Under the pieces are notes generated by a model. It saw nothing but the letters and a program-made list of their open reading frames with translations. It was not told the origin of the DNA and made no database searches. The position numbers were made by a program, and so were the translations under genes. A stretch of 64,000 nucleotides of DNA from NCBI GenBank assembly GCA_035578905.1, contig JAQJVL010002743.1, positions 19,062 through 83,061 of the forward strand, read 5' to 3'. Shown here in pieces: positions 49,258 through 57,583 of this stretch (position 1 is the stretch's first letter; every line of letters begins with the position of its first letter). The DNA is from Stictocephala bisonia. Lineage: Eukaryota > Arthropoda > Insecta > Hemiptera > Membracidae.

Positions 49258-50440
49258 TTACATAAGCGTTCTTACTGTGCTTGTTAAAAGATTGTACATT
49301 AAATGTGCATCGTGAATTATTAAACAGTAAGCTGTAGTCATGTCCGGTACATTATTTTTAAATTCAAATTCGATGCGTACATCGATAGGTCCAGACTTGA
49401 TTGAATCATTCTGCTTGGAGCAGTCAATTACAAAGATCAGACATTTCGATTTAAAGGTATCCAAGTCCATGATGGGTGAATTGGAAACACCGTAGTAGGA
49501 AGACTGAAATTTGGCGTACATTTCATAGAATAAACTCCAATCGCCTCGGATATTGTCGTAGGGATAGTAACTTGAATTGAGGTATAACTTGATATCCATT
49601 AAATCACAATGTTCAAAACCTGACATGTTCATTTTTATGTTATTTTTCCTATCAGTTTGAAACGCTAGTATCACATAGCGAGGTTTCTCTATCTGCGATG
49701 ACGTTTTTATAGTCCAATTATGTCTCTTTGTTTGTGGGAGCGTGGGATATTCGTGACACTCCCACGACCTAAAGGGAAGATGAATCGGTGTGTCTTTATT
49801 AACGAGTCTTAAAAGTTTTTCTTTGTAACTATCGGAAACAGTCAAGTGTGGCACACGCCAGTACAAGTCGGTTATTTCCAGAGTGTGTGATAGCGCATCC
49901 TCTGATAACAACACATCCGTGTTGTTGGCTGACCGCAGCAGAATCAATTCTTGTTTTATATTTACAATAATTTTCCTGTAATCTTCCATGAAACCAAAGA
50001 GTAATTTTAATGGAACGGCAAAAGTAAACTTGGTTGTTTTTTTTTGATGACTCTGGACCGAACCAACAAGCATTTTCCAATGCATTTGTTTCATTCTGCC
50101 TAAGTGACAGTACATTCTTAATAGTTGATACAACACCCAAGTTTTTAGTCCGGTCCACTGTTATACCAGAAATTTCGTATCTAATATCTTCAAACAAGTA
50201 CGCCATTGCGTTGTTAATCAGAGATACGTCTGCGACTACACCGCCAACCTTTTTGGCTGTAATTTTACCAGAAATATGCAGAGAACTTTCAAACGGAGCA
50301 GTAATAATGTCCTGTTGACTGACGGCGATACGTATTTCATTATTGTTTTTGAAAGTTGAAGAGGCGTACGGTTTGTGTGTGTGATACTCACAGCTTGTAA
50401 TAACATCGCTGTATTCGACTTCTCCCTCGATTTCCAACAT
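49258..50440 (-). pseudogene. Major capsid protein gene, broken by one frameshift
   Basis: Two overlapping frames form one gene of about 394 codons. The first (ATG at 50,440) starts MLEIEGEVEYSDVITSCEYH; the second frame carries the rest to 49,258. They meet in a T9 run (plus strand) at 50,037-50,045, where a one-base indel explains the shift. Position next to the minor capsid gene and the N-terminal sequence fit the double jelly-roll major capsid protein of Polintons, which forms the trimeric hexon-like shell unit. The break could be a real mutation or a homopolymer error; both halves are otherwise clean, favouring recent or artefactual origin. Confidence 0.75.
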
Positions 50441-50564
50441 TTTTTACTTTTATTTTAAATCCTAAGGATCTTAAAAACTTTGTATTGCTCGATGTTAACA
50501 CCTCGAGTGTTTTAGGTCTAATGACCTGTTTCAACACAGTTGTTTCCCTAAATACTAATCCCAT
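50388..50564 (-). CDS. Small basic ORF between minor and major capsid genes (58 aa)
   Basis: An ATG at 50,564 lies inside the last codons of the minor capsid gene (17-base overlap). The frame stays open across the whole intergenic gap and ends at a TGA 53 bases inside the major capsid gene. The product starts MGLVFRETTVLKQVIRPK, contains FLRSLGFKIK and is Lys/Arg-rich. The tight overlap resembles the other closely packed genes here. It could be a small core or cement protein, but it may also be a chance open frame. Confidence 0.4.
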   Translation of the reverse strand: MGLVFRETTVLKQVIRPKTLEVLTSSNTKFLRSLGFKIKVKNVGNRGRSRIQRCYYKL

Positions 50565-51231
50565 TGCTTCGCTTTAGGTGTAAGCGTAATGAAATTGTTT
50601 CGTTTCTAAAGTTTATCAACTGTCCTTGTTGATCTCTCAGCTCACAAGTAATGTAATTCAAAACTTGCACACTCACAGGTAAATAAATCACGTTGTGAGG
50701 CGTTTCAATTATTTTGTAGCCAGGTGGAACTGACGGATAAAACTCGTGTATTATATGACTTTCCTGACCATTTTGGTACGAGCCTCTTGCCACGTTACAT
50801 GTGACTCGAACGACATTTACTGAGTTAATGTTAACTTCATTCTCAGACATGTGAGTTTTATTGGCTTCGTATACAACTTTATTAAAACCGAGCAAGGTAG
50901 CCAGGCTGTTTCCTGTTTCAAAGTGAATGGGCTCGCTACAAGTAATTTCTACTTTCAAAGTACTGTTGTTTGGTTTTAAACTGAATTTTACACCAGTTTT
51001 AATGTTATTGTTAATGTAATTCTCTAAATCGCTAATCTCGTAGGAACCAGTCGGAATTTTTATTACAGAGTCTCCGTAGTGAAACGTATCGTTTACATTT
51101 TCTTCTACATTCGGTATTGAGTTGTACGTTGTGAGATCGATCAAACCAATCTCCCATTCACCTGTCGATAAATCGATCGAAGGAAATATGTCACAACTTA
51201 ACGTTGAACTCTGTCCACTAAGGCAAAACAT
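50548..51231 (-). CDS. Minor capsid (penton-like) protein
   Basis: 227 residues starting at the ATG at 51,231 (an upstream TTG at 51,237 is less likely). The protein begins MFCLSGQSSTLSCDIFPSID, followed by GEWEIGLIDLTTYNSIPNVE and YGDSVIKIPTGSYEI. This pattern matches the minor capsid protein encoded beside the major capsid gene in Polintons, thought to be a single jelly-roll penton at the virion vertices. No frameshift is visible. Its start overlaps the end of the protease gene by 14 bases, and its last codons overlap a small basic ORF. Confidence 0.75.
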   Translation of the reverse strand: MFCLSGQSSTLSCDIFPSIDLSTGEWEIGLIDLTTYNSIPNVEENVNDTFHYGDSVIKIPTGSYEISDLENYINNNIKTGVKFSLKPNNSTLKVEITCSEPIHFETGNSLATLLGFNKVVYEANKTHMSENEVNINSVNVVRVTCNVARGSYQNGQESHIIHEFYPSVPPGYKIIETPHNVIYLPVSVQVLNYITCELRDQQGQLINFRNETISLRLHLKRSNGISI

Positions 51232-51598
51232 TATCAACGAGGAACTCTAAACACAAGTGCCCGCAAAGTACTGAGTCAAAATCCTGTTGTCTTTCGTTAT
51301 TATACTTTATATTAACACTGGGACCCCAATACTTGATCAATTCCATAGGAGGACGCAAGTTACCAAAACTGTCATAGTACAACACATTATTACCGCGCTT
51401 TTTATAACAAACCCAATGTGTACCTTCCCCTTGTATACTGTCCAAATTAATAATTGCGCTTTCGTTCAATCTAGATTTATTCGGAAGTGTGTCCCTCATG
51501 TAGACACCCCGAAAGTTTGGAATATTCAATTTTTTAGCGTAATTAACGAGTTCGTGATTTGTGAGGGCGTGTTCAGGAACGTAGACTATTTTGAAGTT
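51218..51598 (-). CDS. Adenain-like cysteine protease (capsid maturation)
   Basis: The conserved body reads HELVNYAKKLNIPNFRGV, then THWVCYK with the catalytic His (near 51,418), YYDSFGN with the acidic residue, and QDFDSVLCGHLCLEFL with the Gln and Cys (near 51,268). This is the order of the adenovirus-type and Ulp1-like proteases that process capsid precursors in Polintons. The frame lacks a usable ATG: upstream it reads back through KNFKIVYVPEHALT into Lys codons and a TAA near 51,630. It may start at a non-ATG codon, or be reached by a -1 shift from the PLA2 gene at an A8 run (51,597-51,604). The 5' limit given is therefore approximate. Confidence 0.75.
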   Translation of the reverse strand, partial: NFKIVYVPEHALTNHELVNYAKKLNIPNFRGVYMRDTLPNKSRLNESAIINLDSIQGEGTHWVCYKKRGNNVLYYDSFGNLRPPMELIKYWGPSVNIKYNNERQQDFDSVLCGHLCLEFLVDNVLP

Positions 51599-52095
51599 TT
51601 TTTTCTTTTTACAAGTGCATTTCTTCTTGTTTTAGGTGCATTCTTAACACCTCGACCTACCCAGGGTCTTAGATACAAGCCCTCACCCTTCTTTCTCTTA
51701 TGAGAGCCACCCAACTTTGCTTTCGCCTTCATGGCTGTTGTAACTGCCCAAGCTGCAGCTTTCTCGCCTGTAGACGAATCTGTAGCCTTAAACCTTTGCC
51801 AAGCTCGCTTGGCCAAGTCTTTGTCCGCTTGCGCTCTCCGCGCTGTGTCTGAATACTGGGAGTAGGCTATGTCGTGAGCCTTGCAGGCTTCGTCCAGACC
51901 GTTTATTCCCTTGTCACCTCTGGCTAATCTCTTCTTTAATTTGGTCCCAGGTCCACAGTACCTGTAACCTGGCAGGTGGGCTTCCCAAGGTAGTAGATCT
52001 ATACCCTTATTTATGGCTGTTCCAGCTAAATGTCCAATTCCTTCGAGAGTGCTAGATACAAGTCCTCTTCCGCGACGTGACGATTTCTTCTTCAT
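51586..52095 (-). CDS. Phospholipase A2-like (parvovirus VP1-type) protein
   Basis: 169 residues from an ATG. The N-terminus is basic with Gly-rich hydrophobic segments. LPGYRYCGPGT (residues 41-51) is the calcium-binding loop and KAHDIAYSQY carries the catalytic His-Asp (74-75), as in the PLA2 domain of parvovirus VP1. In parvoviruses that domain breaches the endosomal membrane during entry; the same domain is found in many Polinton-like virus genomes. The C-terminus is strongly Lys/Arg-rich, suggesting nucleic-acid contact or nuclear targeting. Its last codons cover an A-rich run that also begins the protease frame. Confidence 0.85.
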   Translation of the reverse strand: MKKKSSRRGRGLVSSTLEGIGHLAGTAINKGIDLLPWEAHLPGYRYCGPGTKLKKRLARGDKGINGLDEACKAHDIAYSQYSDTARRAQADKDLAKRAWQRFKATDSSTGEKAAAWAVTTAMKAKAKLGGSHKRKKGEGLYLRPWVGRGVKNAPKTRRNALVKRKKTSK

Positions 52096-52153
52096 TATGT
52101 GTGTCTCTTACGAAGGTTAGTTGAAGAATGAAGGGACTTAGCTATATTTCACT

Positions 52154-53095
52154 TTATATTCCTCCTGATTCCTCATTGTATGGATGTAGAGAAACAGCTT
52201 GTGTACCGAATATTTCTTCCCAGTTTATGTATTTATCGGCGGTCAATGGTTCTGCACTCCTCCCTTGTGTGCCACCATGAATATGGGAAAAGAGTAACTG
52301 GCCGAATTTTCTAAGTTGATTATCAGATTTAACACTGTTTCGATAAATTTTCCCTTCCAGTGCATTAACCGTCTCTTTAACACCATTCAGTCCCTCAGTA
52401 AGTGATGTCAGCAATGTACCTACCGTTGTTGTATGTTGACCTAATATTTCCAAAATATGCGATTTTGTTTCCGTTAACACTTTTAAGTTTACGGCCTCGT
52501 CCATTTCTTTCGCATCTCTAACAGATTTAATTCCCATATTATGAAAGTCCCAGTTGTCTTTGTGTTTCTTTGGACAGTTTGCCAGTAGATATGACTTGGT
52601 TACAGCATCTTGATTATTATGTGGGTCAGCTACAGAAACTAAACGTCGCTTTTCAAAACTCCAATAACTACTAGTTTTAACAGGAACGGCAGCATCTACG
52701 TAACGTTTGGTCGCCGCATGATTCGGACCTGTAGGGTCCTTTACCCTTGTTATAAGCCTATCTCCTACGTTGACTGTTTTTTGTTGGTACAGTACACATT
52801 GTTCACCTATAGTTTTTAAATTCACGGCATCTCCGAGCTCCTTTGGCGATGCTAAATTTTCTATTCTTTTGTTACGCGCAGAATAGCTGTTTTGTAAGTT
52901 TGGCATTGTGTTAGCCTCAAAGTATGTTCTCGTAACAACATCGTTGTCTGCCATGGGTACACCGACGTTAACCATTCGTTTATTTTCAATATCATAGTTT
53001 CCTTCGGGAGTTAGTTTAAAACCTTCGCCCGGTGGTCCTTTGCCACTTACATTGCCCTCTGAGGGCAAGACACGTCCAAACTTGTCCACAGACAT
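52154..53095 (-). CDS. Fibre-like protein with five tail-fibre-type repeats
   Basis: 313 residues. Five repeats about 37 residues apart (roughly 37-60, 74-98, 111-135, 147-171, 184-208) follow a pattern of the type N-K-R-h-x-N-h-x-x-P-x4-D-A-V-T-K-x-Y. Examples are NKRMVNVGVPMADND, NHAATKRYVDA and NQDAVTKSYL. Such repeats are characteristic of phage tail-fibre and collar proteins, which are trimeric. A heptad-like segment follows (about 205-260), then a C-terminal region with SHIHGGTQG. I infer a trimeric virion spike or receptor-binding fibre. The flanking genes (PLA2-like and DUF8207-like) are also likely structural. No signal peptide or membrane segment is evident. Confidence 0.6.
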   Translation of the reverse strand: MSVDKFGRVLPSEGNVSGKGPPGEGFKLTPEGNYDIENKRMVNVGVPMADNDVVTRTYFEANTMPNLQNSYSARNKRIENLASPKELGDAVNLKTIGEQCVLYQQKTVNVGDRLITRVKDPTGPNHAATKRYVDAAVPVKTSSYWSFEKRRLVSVADPHNNQDAVTKSYLLANCPKKHKDNWDFHNMGIKSVRDAKEMDEAVNLKVLTETKSHILEILGQHTTTVGTLLTSLTEGLNGVKETVNALEGKIYRNSVKSDNQLRKFGQLLFSHIHGGTQGRSAEPLTADKYINWEEIFGTQAVSLHPYNEESGGI

Positions 53096-53162
53096 AATCT
53101 AACTGATGAAAATATACGTATGAAAATACTTTTTATACACAAATCAAAATAAGAATCCATGT

Positions 53163-54140
53163 TTACACATAAGCGATTAATGCTTTGTAACGGCTATTGC
53201 CAGCTCCTGATATAATTTTAGCTTCTTTTAATTCTTCGATTATGTTTTGAATTTCGTTCCTATGGTTAGCATTTCCGGCCTCTGTCGAAGCTACAATAAG
53301 TTTTAATCTATCACATAATTCGTTTGGATTGTCCCAATAGGAAATGTCACGTGATCCAAAGTCTTTTAGCCCTTTACCGTACATTTGTTTGGGGAATAAT
53401 ACGGAAATTATGTTTTTATATTTTATGGACTTTGTCGGTCGGTTAATGTGATTATGAGGTAAATAAACTTTTTTATGCGCATTCGTTTTTATCATTACAT
53501 CTTTATAAGCGTCCAAATCATCTTGTGTGTATACCTTTTCGTCGGGTTGCCTTTTAAATAATAATTCGTAAAGGCCTTCGGTTCCTCTGTACTGTACATT
53601 GTTCAAGTGAATGTTTCCTTCGTTGTCGAATGTAAGCAGTTGATTACCAACCATTAATTTATCACCGTCTATATGTGGTCCGTATATGTTGTCCATTTTA
53701 TTCTTAACACCAGCTTCGTCTTTTAAAAGTTTTAACACGTATTTTTGTGTAATGGGCGCGTTGAACGTCTCTAAAACGTACTGTGACGCCTCGTGAAACT
53801 TTGCGGGACTTTGTATCAATTGACTAACTGAGGGTGGGGGGGGAGACGAGGTTTCAAACACTTGTGTGTCTTGAATAAACGACGGTCCTTTAGGCGTAGA
53901 CATGTAGTCTGGCTTAAAATTATCCTGCTCGTCCACACTGAGGTCCATAGGCTCCTCCTTTGGTTCATTTTTTATATCCGTTCTGTTTCTAAGTTCAGTC
54001 AAAATTGGTTTGTACTGTTTTTCTAATGTTTGCTCGGTATACATGTTACCCAACTTGAAAGCGCGATACTTGCGGCGAACAGCATCTTGCAACTGTACAA
54101 TTCTTCTCGTAAGAGATTGATGTTTACTGTTTCGTTGCAT
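53163..54140 (-). CDS. DUF8207-like Polinton protein
   Basis: 325 residues. The N-terminus is a basic probable coiled coil (RRIVQLQDAVRRKYRAFKLG). A Pro/Ser/acidic linker with a PPPPS run follows. The C-terminal domain (about 150-270) has YGPHIDGDKLMVGNQ, YRGTEGLYELLFKRQPDE, YTQDDLDAYKDVM and YKNIISVLFP. That domain recurs in proteins of animal Polinton-like elements catalogued as DUF8207; its function is not established. Its location between the ATPase and capsid modules suggests a structural or DNA-packaging role, but that is inference. The frame is intact. Confidence 0.65.
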   Translation of the reverse strand: MQRNSKHQSLTRRIVQLQDAVRRKYRAFKLGNMYTEQTLEKQYKPILTELRNRTDIKNEPKEEPMDLSVDEQDNFKPDYMSTPKGPSFIQDTQVFETSSPPPPSVSQLIQSPAKFHEASQYVLETFNAPITQKYVLKLLKDEAGVKNKMDNIYGPHIDGDKLMVGNQLLTFDNEGNIHLNNVQYRGTEGLYELLFKRQPDEKVYTQDDLDAYKDVMIKTNAHKKVYLPHNHINRPTKSIKYKNIISVLFPKQMYGKGLKDFGSRDISYWDNPNELCDRLKLIVASTEAGNANHRNEIQNIIEELKEAKIISGAGNSRYKALIAYV

Positions 54141-54194
54141 GTTTATAAATGATTAAAAATTTTCAAAGTTTGTTCTTTTGTATAATAAAGGATA

Positions 54195-54371
54195 TCAAAC
54201 TCCAGGACGTGGGTAACCACGTCCATTAATGTAAGCTAAAAGCACCGGACGTATAATTCTTTCAACATCATGAATCCTACGTTTAAAACGGTCTCTATCC
54301 TGTTTTAACATTTCCTTGGGAATATAAAACACAGTTACTGTGTCATTAAAATTAACCTTTTTCTTTACCAT
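54195..54371 (-). CDS. Small basic Polinton protein (58 aa), start overlapping the upstream stop
   Basis: The ATG at 54,371 shares its A with the TAA stop of the glycosyltransferase-like gene (TAATG). The 58-residue product starts MVKKKVNFNDTVTVFYIPK and ends GRGYPRPGV. It is rich in Lys and Arg, with a central RDRFKRRIHDVERIIR helix-like segment. The junction, absence of stops and location in an otherwise empty 230 bp gap make it likely real. Small basic core proteins exist in adenoviruses and related viruses, but no homology can be claimed here. Confidence 0.6.
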   Translation of the reverse strand: MVKKKVNFNDTVTVFYIPKEMLKQDRDRFKRRIHDVERIIRPVLLAYINGRGYPRPGV

Positions 54372-55528
54372 TACGGTAGTTCAACTTGTCTAAAGAATAA
54401 CGCTCGTTTTTTATTTCTTCTCAAATAACGAATTATCTTTTTTAAGGAAACACCTTTACCATCAAAGTCCAGACCCTTGTAATATCGTCTCACTCGAGTG
54501 TCAAACCACTTAATGACTTCTCTTCTGTTTAAGTCCTTGAATATATAAGTTCGCTTCCAACCGTGTCGCCATTGTGGAACTTCAGCTACAGTATACTCGT
54601 CGTTTTCAATAGTTTTATCCATAAATGATTTTAATCTCTGTATAGGCTTACTGTCAACACCATGTAGGTCTATAAGATAAGAGTTCAATAACCAGAACTC
54701 TGTCAGATTAGCACCAGTAAAGTTACGCCACTGTTCGTAGAGTTCATGATTTGTAATTGTATACTCTTTGTTATTCAAGCTAATACTGAATTTATTACAA
54801 TGTTTAGCGAGCGTAGGTAATGCATGATTTAGAAACTCTACAGTATACAGTCCTTGGGCTAGGTTGTTTGCACCAGCAAATGGTTTTTTCCTTGTACCAT
54901 CTGGTAGGCCAGACGGCTGTGCGGCAAAAGAAACATTATAGCTCACATTCAAATAGCAATTGGACTTAATTAACTGCTCGTAAATCCTCGTGGGGGAGCG
55001 GATGGAAATTGTTCTCTCCGTCACGTGCACACATCTGCTAGCATGTGGGAGTTTGCATGAGTAATCTAACAGCTGCATGTACACTTGTGCAAAGTTTAAG
55101 CTTCCATGACGGTCAGCCAGTGGTAGAGCGACATAGTTAAATATATCGGGGAACGGTCTTAATCTTGAAATCATATTTTGAGGTTGTCGAACCGTACAGT
55201 TTAACATGTTTTCATGGTAAATAACTAGTTGAAAGTGTACTCCTTGCTCTTCAATTTTTGTTAAAAACCGTATCCACAAGTCACGATTGTACATTCTTTC
55301 ACTCGAGGATATCATTAATAGTACAACCGCGGGTGTTTGTAAAATTGTATGTTTGTGTCTCCAACATCTGTTGTTAAATTTACTCAACTTTCTACTACAA
55401 TAATTTCCACAAAACCTTTTTTTATCCGCGTAATACTTTGTGCATAAATTTGAACTTATGCGTGTCTTTACCTTACACTCTGGTTTCTTAAACTGGGCAA
55501 TGTCGTTATAATAGTAGAAGCGCACCAT
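54371..55528 (-). CDS. Possible glycosyltransferase (GT14/core-2-like) protein
   Basis: 385 residues using the ATG at 55,528 (the frame extends upstream only to a GTG). The N-terminal 60 residues hold cysteines and histidines (CTKYY, RFCGNYC, RCWRHKH) that may bind zinc. The middle (about 65-205) has VVLLMISSSERMYNRDLW, FQLVIYHENML, HGSLNFAQVYMQLLDYSC, CVHVTERTISIRSPTRIYE. The order resembles the GT14/DUF266 fold (LW-x2-F, YxH, Gly-Ser, an SExxIP-like loop). If correct, it might decorate virion proteins or host surfaces. The C-terminus is basic. A DNA-binding or structural role is the main alternative. It lies 37 bases upstream of a tightly coupled small gene cluster and the frame is intact. 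Confidence 0.45.
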   Translation of the reverse strand: MVRFYYYNDIAQFKKPECKVKTRISSNLCTKYYADKKRFCGNYCSRKLSKFNNRCWRHKHTILQTPAVVLLMISSSERMYNRDLWIRFLTKIEEQGVHFQLVIYHENMLNCTVRQPQNMISRLRPFPDIFNYVALPLADRHGSLNFAQVYMQLLDYSCKLPHASRCVHVTERTISIRSPTRIYEQLIKSNCYLNVSYNVSFAAQPSGLPDGTRKKPFAGANNLAQGLYTVEFLNHALPTLAKHCNKFSISLNNKEYTITNHELYEQWRNFTGANLTEFWLLNSYLIDLHGVDSKPIQRLKSFMDKTIENDEYTVAEVPQWRHGWKRTYIFKDLNRREVIKWFDTRVRRYYKGLDFDGKGVSLKKIIRYLRRNKKRALFFRQVELP

Positions 55529-55580
55529 TTTGTAACCTGTCACTAACTGATGTTGTAAATTAAAGTTGACCGTATTTATA

Positions 55581-56300
55581 TTACGAGACTAAAAACTTGT
55601 CAAAACCAATTCTGTATCTCCCTTTATCTAATTCACAATCCTTACTAATACAAATAAAACTGTAATTATCTTTCCAAGCTAAAGCGCACATTTCTTTAAA
55701 CTTTTCAAAAGTCATGTCCGTATTTACATGGTCATTGTACACATGTTTGAGATTTGTTTCGTCCTGTTTGAATAAAATAATCAAGTTTGTATTATCTCTC
55801 ACTAACTGTTTAGGTATCCTACTGTAGGTTTGTCCTATATAAAAGGAATCAATGTTATTATGTCGACCCATGGTAAAGTAGTTGCGTATATTATCGTGTT
55901 TTTCACACGCAATGTCGTCAAAAATCATAATAGAATTGTTTTTAGCTTCTTTAGGTGGTAAGACTTTAGTGTTTTCATCAAATACAAAGTATCCAATTTC
56001 CTTGGGTAAAACACTTTTTAAAAATTGATACTTGGGTTGGTGTAGAGACTTTGAGAAAATGTAAACATTTTCAAACCTTAATCCGTTTGGATCGAACAAC
56101 ATGTTGAACACAACGTTTGTTTTGCCACAATTACTAGGTCCAGCCACTATACACCTTATAGTGGATGGTAATAATGGACCATGTTTAATGCCACTACCTG
56201 TGCGTATAGTGTACATGTCAAAGTTTTCAACTGGAAGTTTAGTCGTCTGTTCAACAACACGCATTGTCACGGAATGATTGTCAATTGAACGCAGAGTCAT
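55581..56300 (-). CDS. Packaging ATPase (A32/FtsK-HerA type)
   Basis: 239 residues from an ATG that follows the integrase stop by two bases. Walker A is GPSNCGKT (residues 54-61) and Walker B is IMIFDDI (124-130). RHNNIDSFYIGQTYSRIPKQ then fits the sensor region with a conserved Gln. This matches the poxvirus A32-like genome-packaging ATPases of Polintons, which would drive DNA into capsids. The tight spacing after integrase suggests the two are expressed together. The frame is intact. Confidence 0.88.
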   Translation of the reverse strand: MTLRSIDNHSVTMRVVEQTTKLPVENFDMYTIRTGSGIKHGPLLPSTIRCIVAGPSNCGKTNVVFNMLFDPNGLRFENVYIFSKSLHQPKYQFLKSVLPKEIGYFVFDENTKVLPPKEAKNNSIMIFDDIACEKHDNIRNYFTMGRHNNIDSFYIGQTYSRIPKQLVRDNTNLIILFKQDETNLKHVYNDHVNTDMTFEKFKEMCALAWKDNYSFICISKDCELDKGRYRIGFDKFLVS

Positions 56301-56302
56301 TT

Positions 56303-57232
56303 TTATACAAGTTCATTCCTATTTATCCACGTTGCGTGTTTACCATCGTACCCTAACCACTTTACAAGTAATTTGTCTCCTTTTTTCCTTATTACTTTTT
56401 CTACCAAGTATACATCATCTGTTTTGGATTTCTGTAGCTCTTTTTCGTAGAAACTTCCTTTAATAACGTCACCGGTATGGTCTTTGAGGAGGTAGGTTGT
56501 AGGAATAGTAGTTTGGACTTTGTACACAGTAAATATCTCGTTAGTCCAGTTGGGTAGGTATCCTTTGTCAAAGACTTTTTTATACTTACTTATCCTCACC
56601 TTGTCGCCTACTTTAAAACGGACCTTTTTATCCACTTTCTTGTATTTTTGTCTATTTTTATTAATGTTTTTTCTGACTATGTTTTCATTTCTTTTGTTCA
56701 CATGACTTGGAGCCATGCCAATAGTTTTGTGTATTCTTGTGTTGTACTCTTCCAACAGGGAAGGTAGCATCTTGACCCACTGATACTTACCTTGCTCTGT
56801 GAACTTTCGCCACATTAATGCTTTGAGACTGCGGTTGAACCGCTCTACGATGGACGCCTTCTTGTCACTATAGCTCGAGTAATGGTTTATACCATATTTT
56901 TTCATCAACTTTGTAAATCCTGCGTTGTAAAATTCTTTACCCGCATCAGTTTGTAAGTGTTTCATTTTATTCGACTTTAATATGGGTGTAATGGCTTTAA
57001 CGATTTCTGGTCCAGTCTTGTCTTTTAATGGAACAGCAAAGGCGTATTTGCTAAAACAATTTATTATTGTTAAGATGTACTTGTACCCTCGGTTTTGTTT
57101 AGAATAGGGTATCATTTCAACCAAGTCCGCTTGGAACAAGTCTTGTATTCCCTTAACTTCTACAGGTCTAGTAGGGAATCTTTTTCTAACTGGAGCATGT
57201 AGCTCTCTTGCTATCTGCTCTCTTACACTCAT
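56303..57232 (-). CDS. Retroviral-type integrase with C-terminal chromodomain
   Basis: 309 residues. The rve core has Asp36 (LFQADLVEM), Asp96 (LQTDAGKEF) and Glu130 (SIVERFNRSLK), the last two separated by 33 residues. A Tudor/SH3-like region follows (VGDKVRISKYKKVFDKGY) and the C-terminus is a chromodomain (about 272-309, YLVEKVIRKK then LLVKWLGY). Polinton integrases insert the element and cause 6 bp target duplications; the chromodomain may direct it to marked chromatin. All catalytic residues are present and the frame is intact. The N-terminal zinc-binding domain seems absent or minimal, since only about 35 residues precede Asp36. Confidence 0.92.
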   Translation of the reverse strand: MSVREQIARELHAPVRKRFPTRPVEVKGIQDLFQADLVEMIPYSKQNRGYKYILTIINCFSKYAFAVPLKDKTGPEIVKAITPILKSNKMKHLQTDAGKEFYNAGFTKLMKKYGINHYSSYSDKKASIVERFNRSLKALMWRKFTEQGKYQWVKMLPSLLEEYNTRIHKTIGMAPSHVNKRNENIVRKNINKNRQKYKKVDKKVRFKVGDKVRISKYKKVFDKGYLPNWTNEIFTVYKVQTTIPTTYLLKDHTGDVIKGSFYEKELQKSKTDDVYLVEKVIRKKGDKLLVKWLGYDGKHATWINRNELV

Positions 57233-57583
57233 AATGGAAGAATGGAAGGGTTTAGGTAAAGTTTAACAATTTATTTGGTTTTTTTGGTGTATGGAGCCCC
57301 ATCCTCGCTCCATACGGTGGCAGTCGACCATAAAAATAATATAAATAAAGTTCACTGCCTCCCTGCCAATTCTAAACCCTTTCACACACCCTGGACCTAC
57401 GGATACTATCCAGCCATAGAGTGTCCTTTCACACACTCATTCAATCTGACGAGCACTCACATTCGCTTTTGGATACGGGTTTTTACACCCCAGAGCCACA
57501 TTCGCTTTTGGATACGGGTTTTTACACCCCAGAGCCACATTCGTAAAGTCAGCTAATCCATCTCATTCAGACCGTAAAAGGGT
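57233..57583. repeat. Integrase-BIR spacer with 39 bp tandem duplication
   Basis: A 350 bp non-coding gap. CACATTCGCTTTTGGATACG and the next 19 bases occur at 57,458-57,496 and again at 57,497-57,535, with the start of a third copy after. Upstream, at 57,389, is CCCTGGACCT ... CCAGCCATAGAGTG, related to the repeats at 48,383 and 48,606. The region could be a 3' end or promoter signal shared by gene blocks. Confidence 0.6.
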
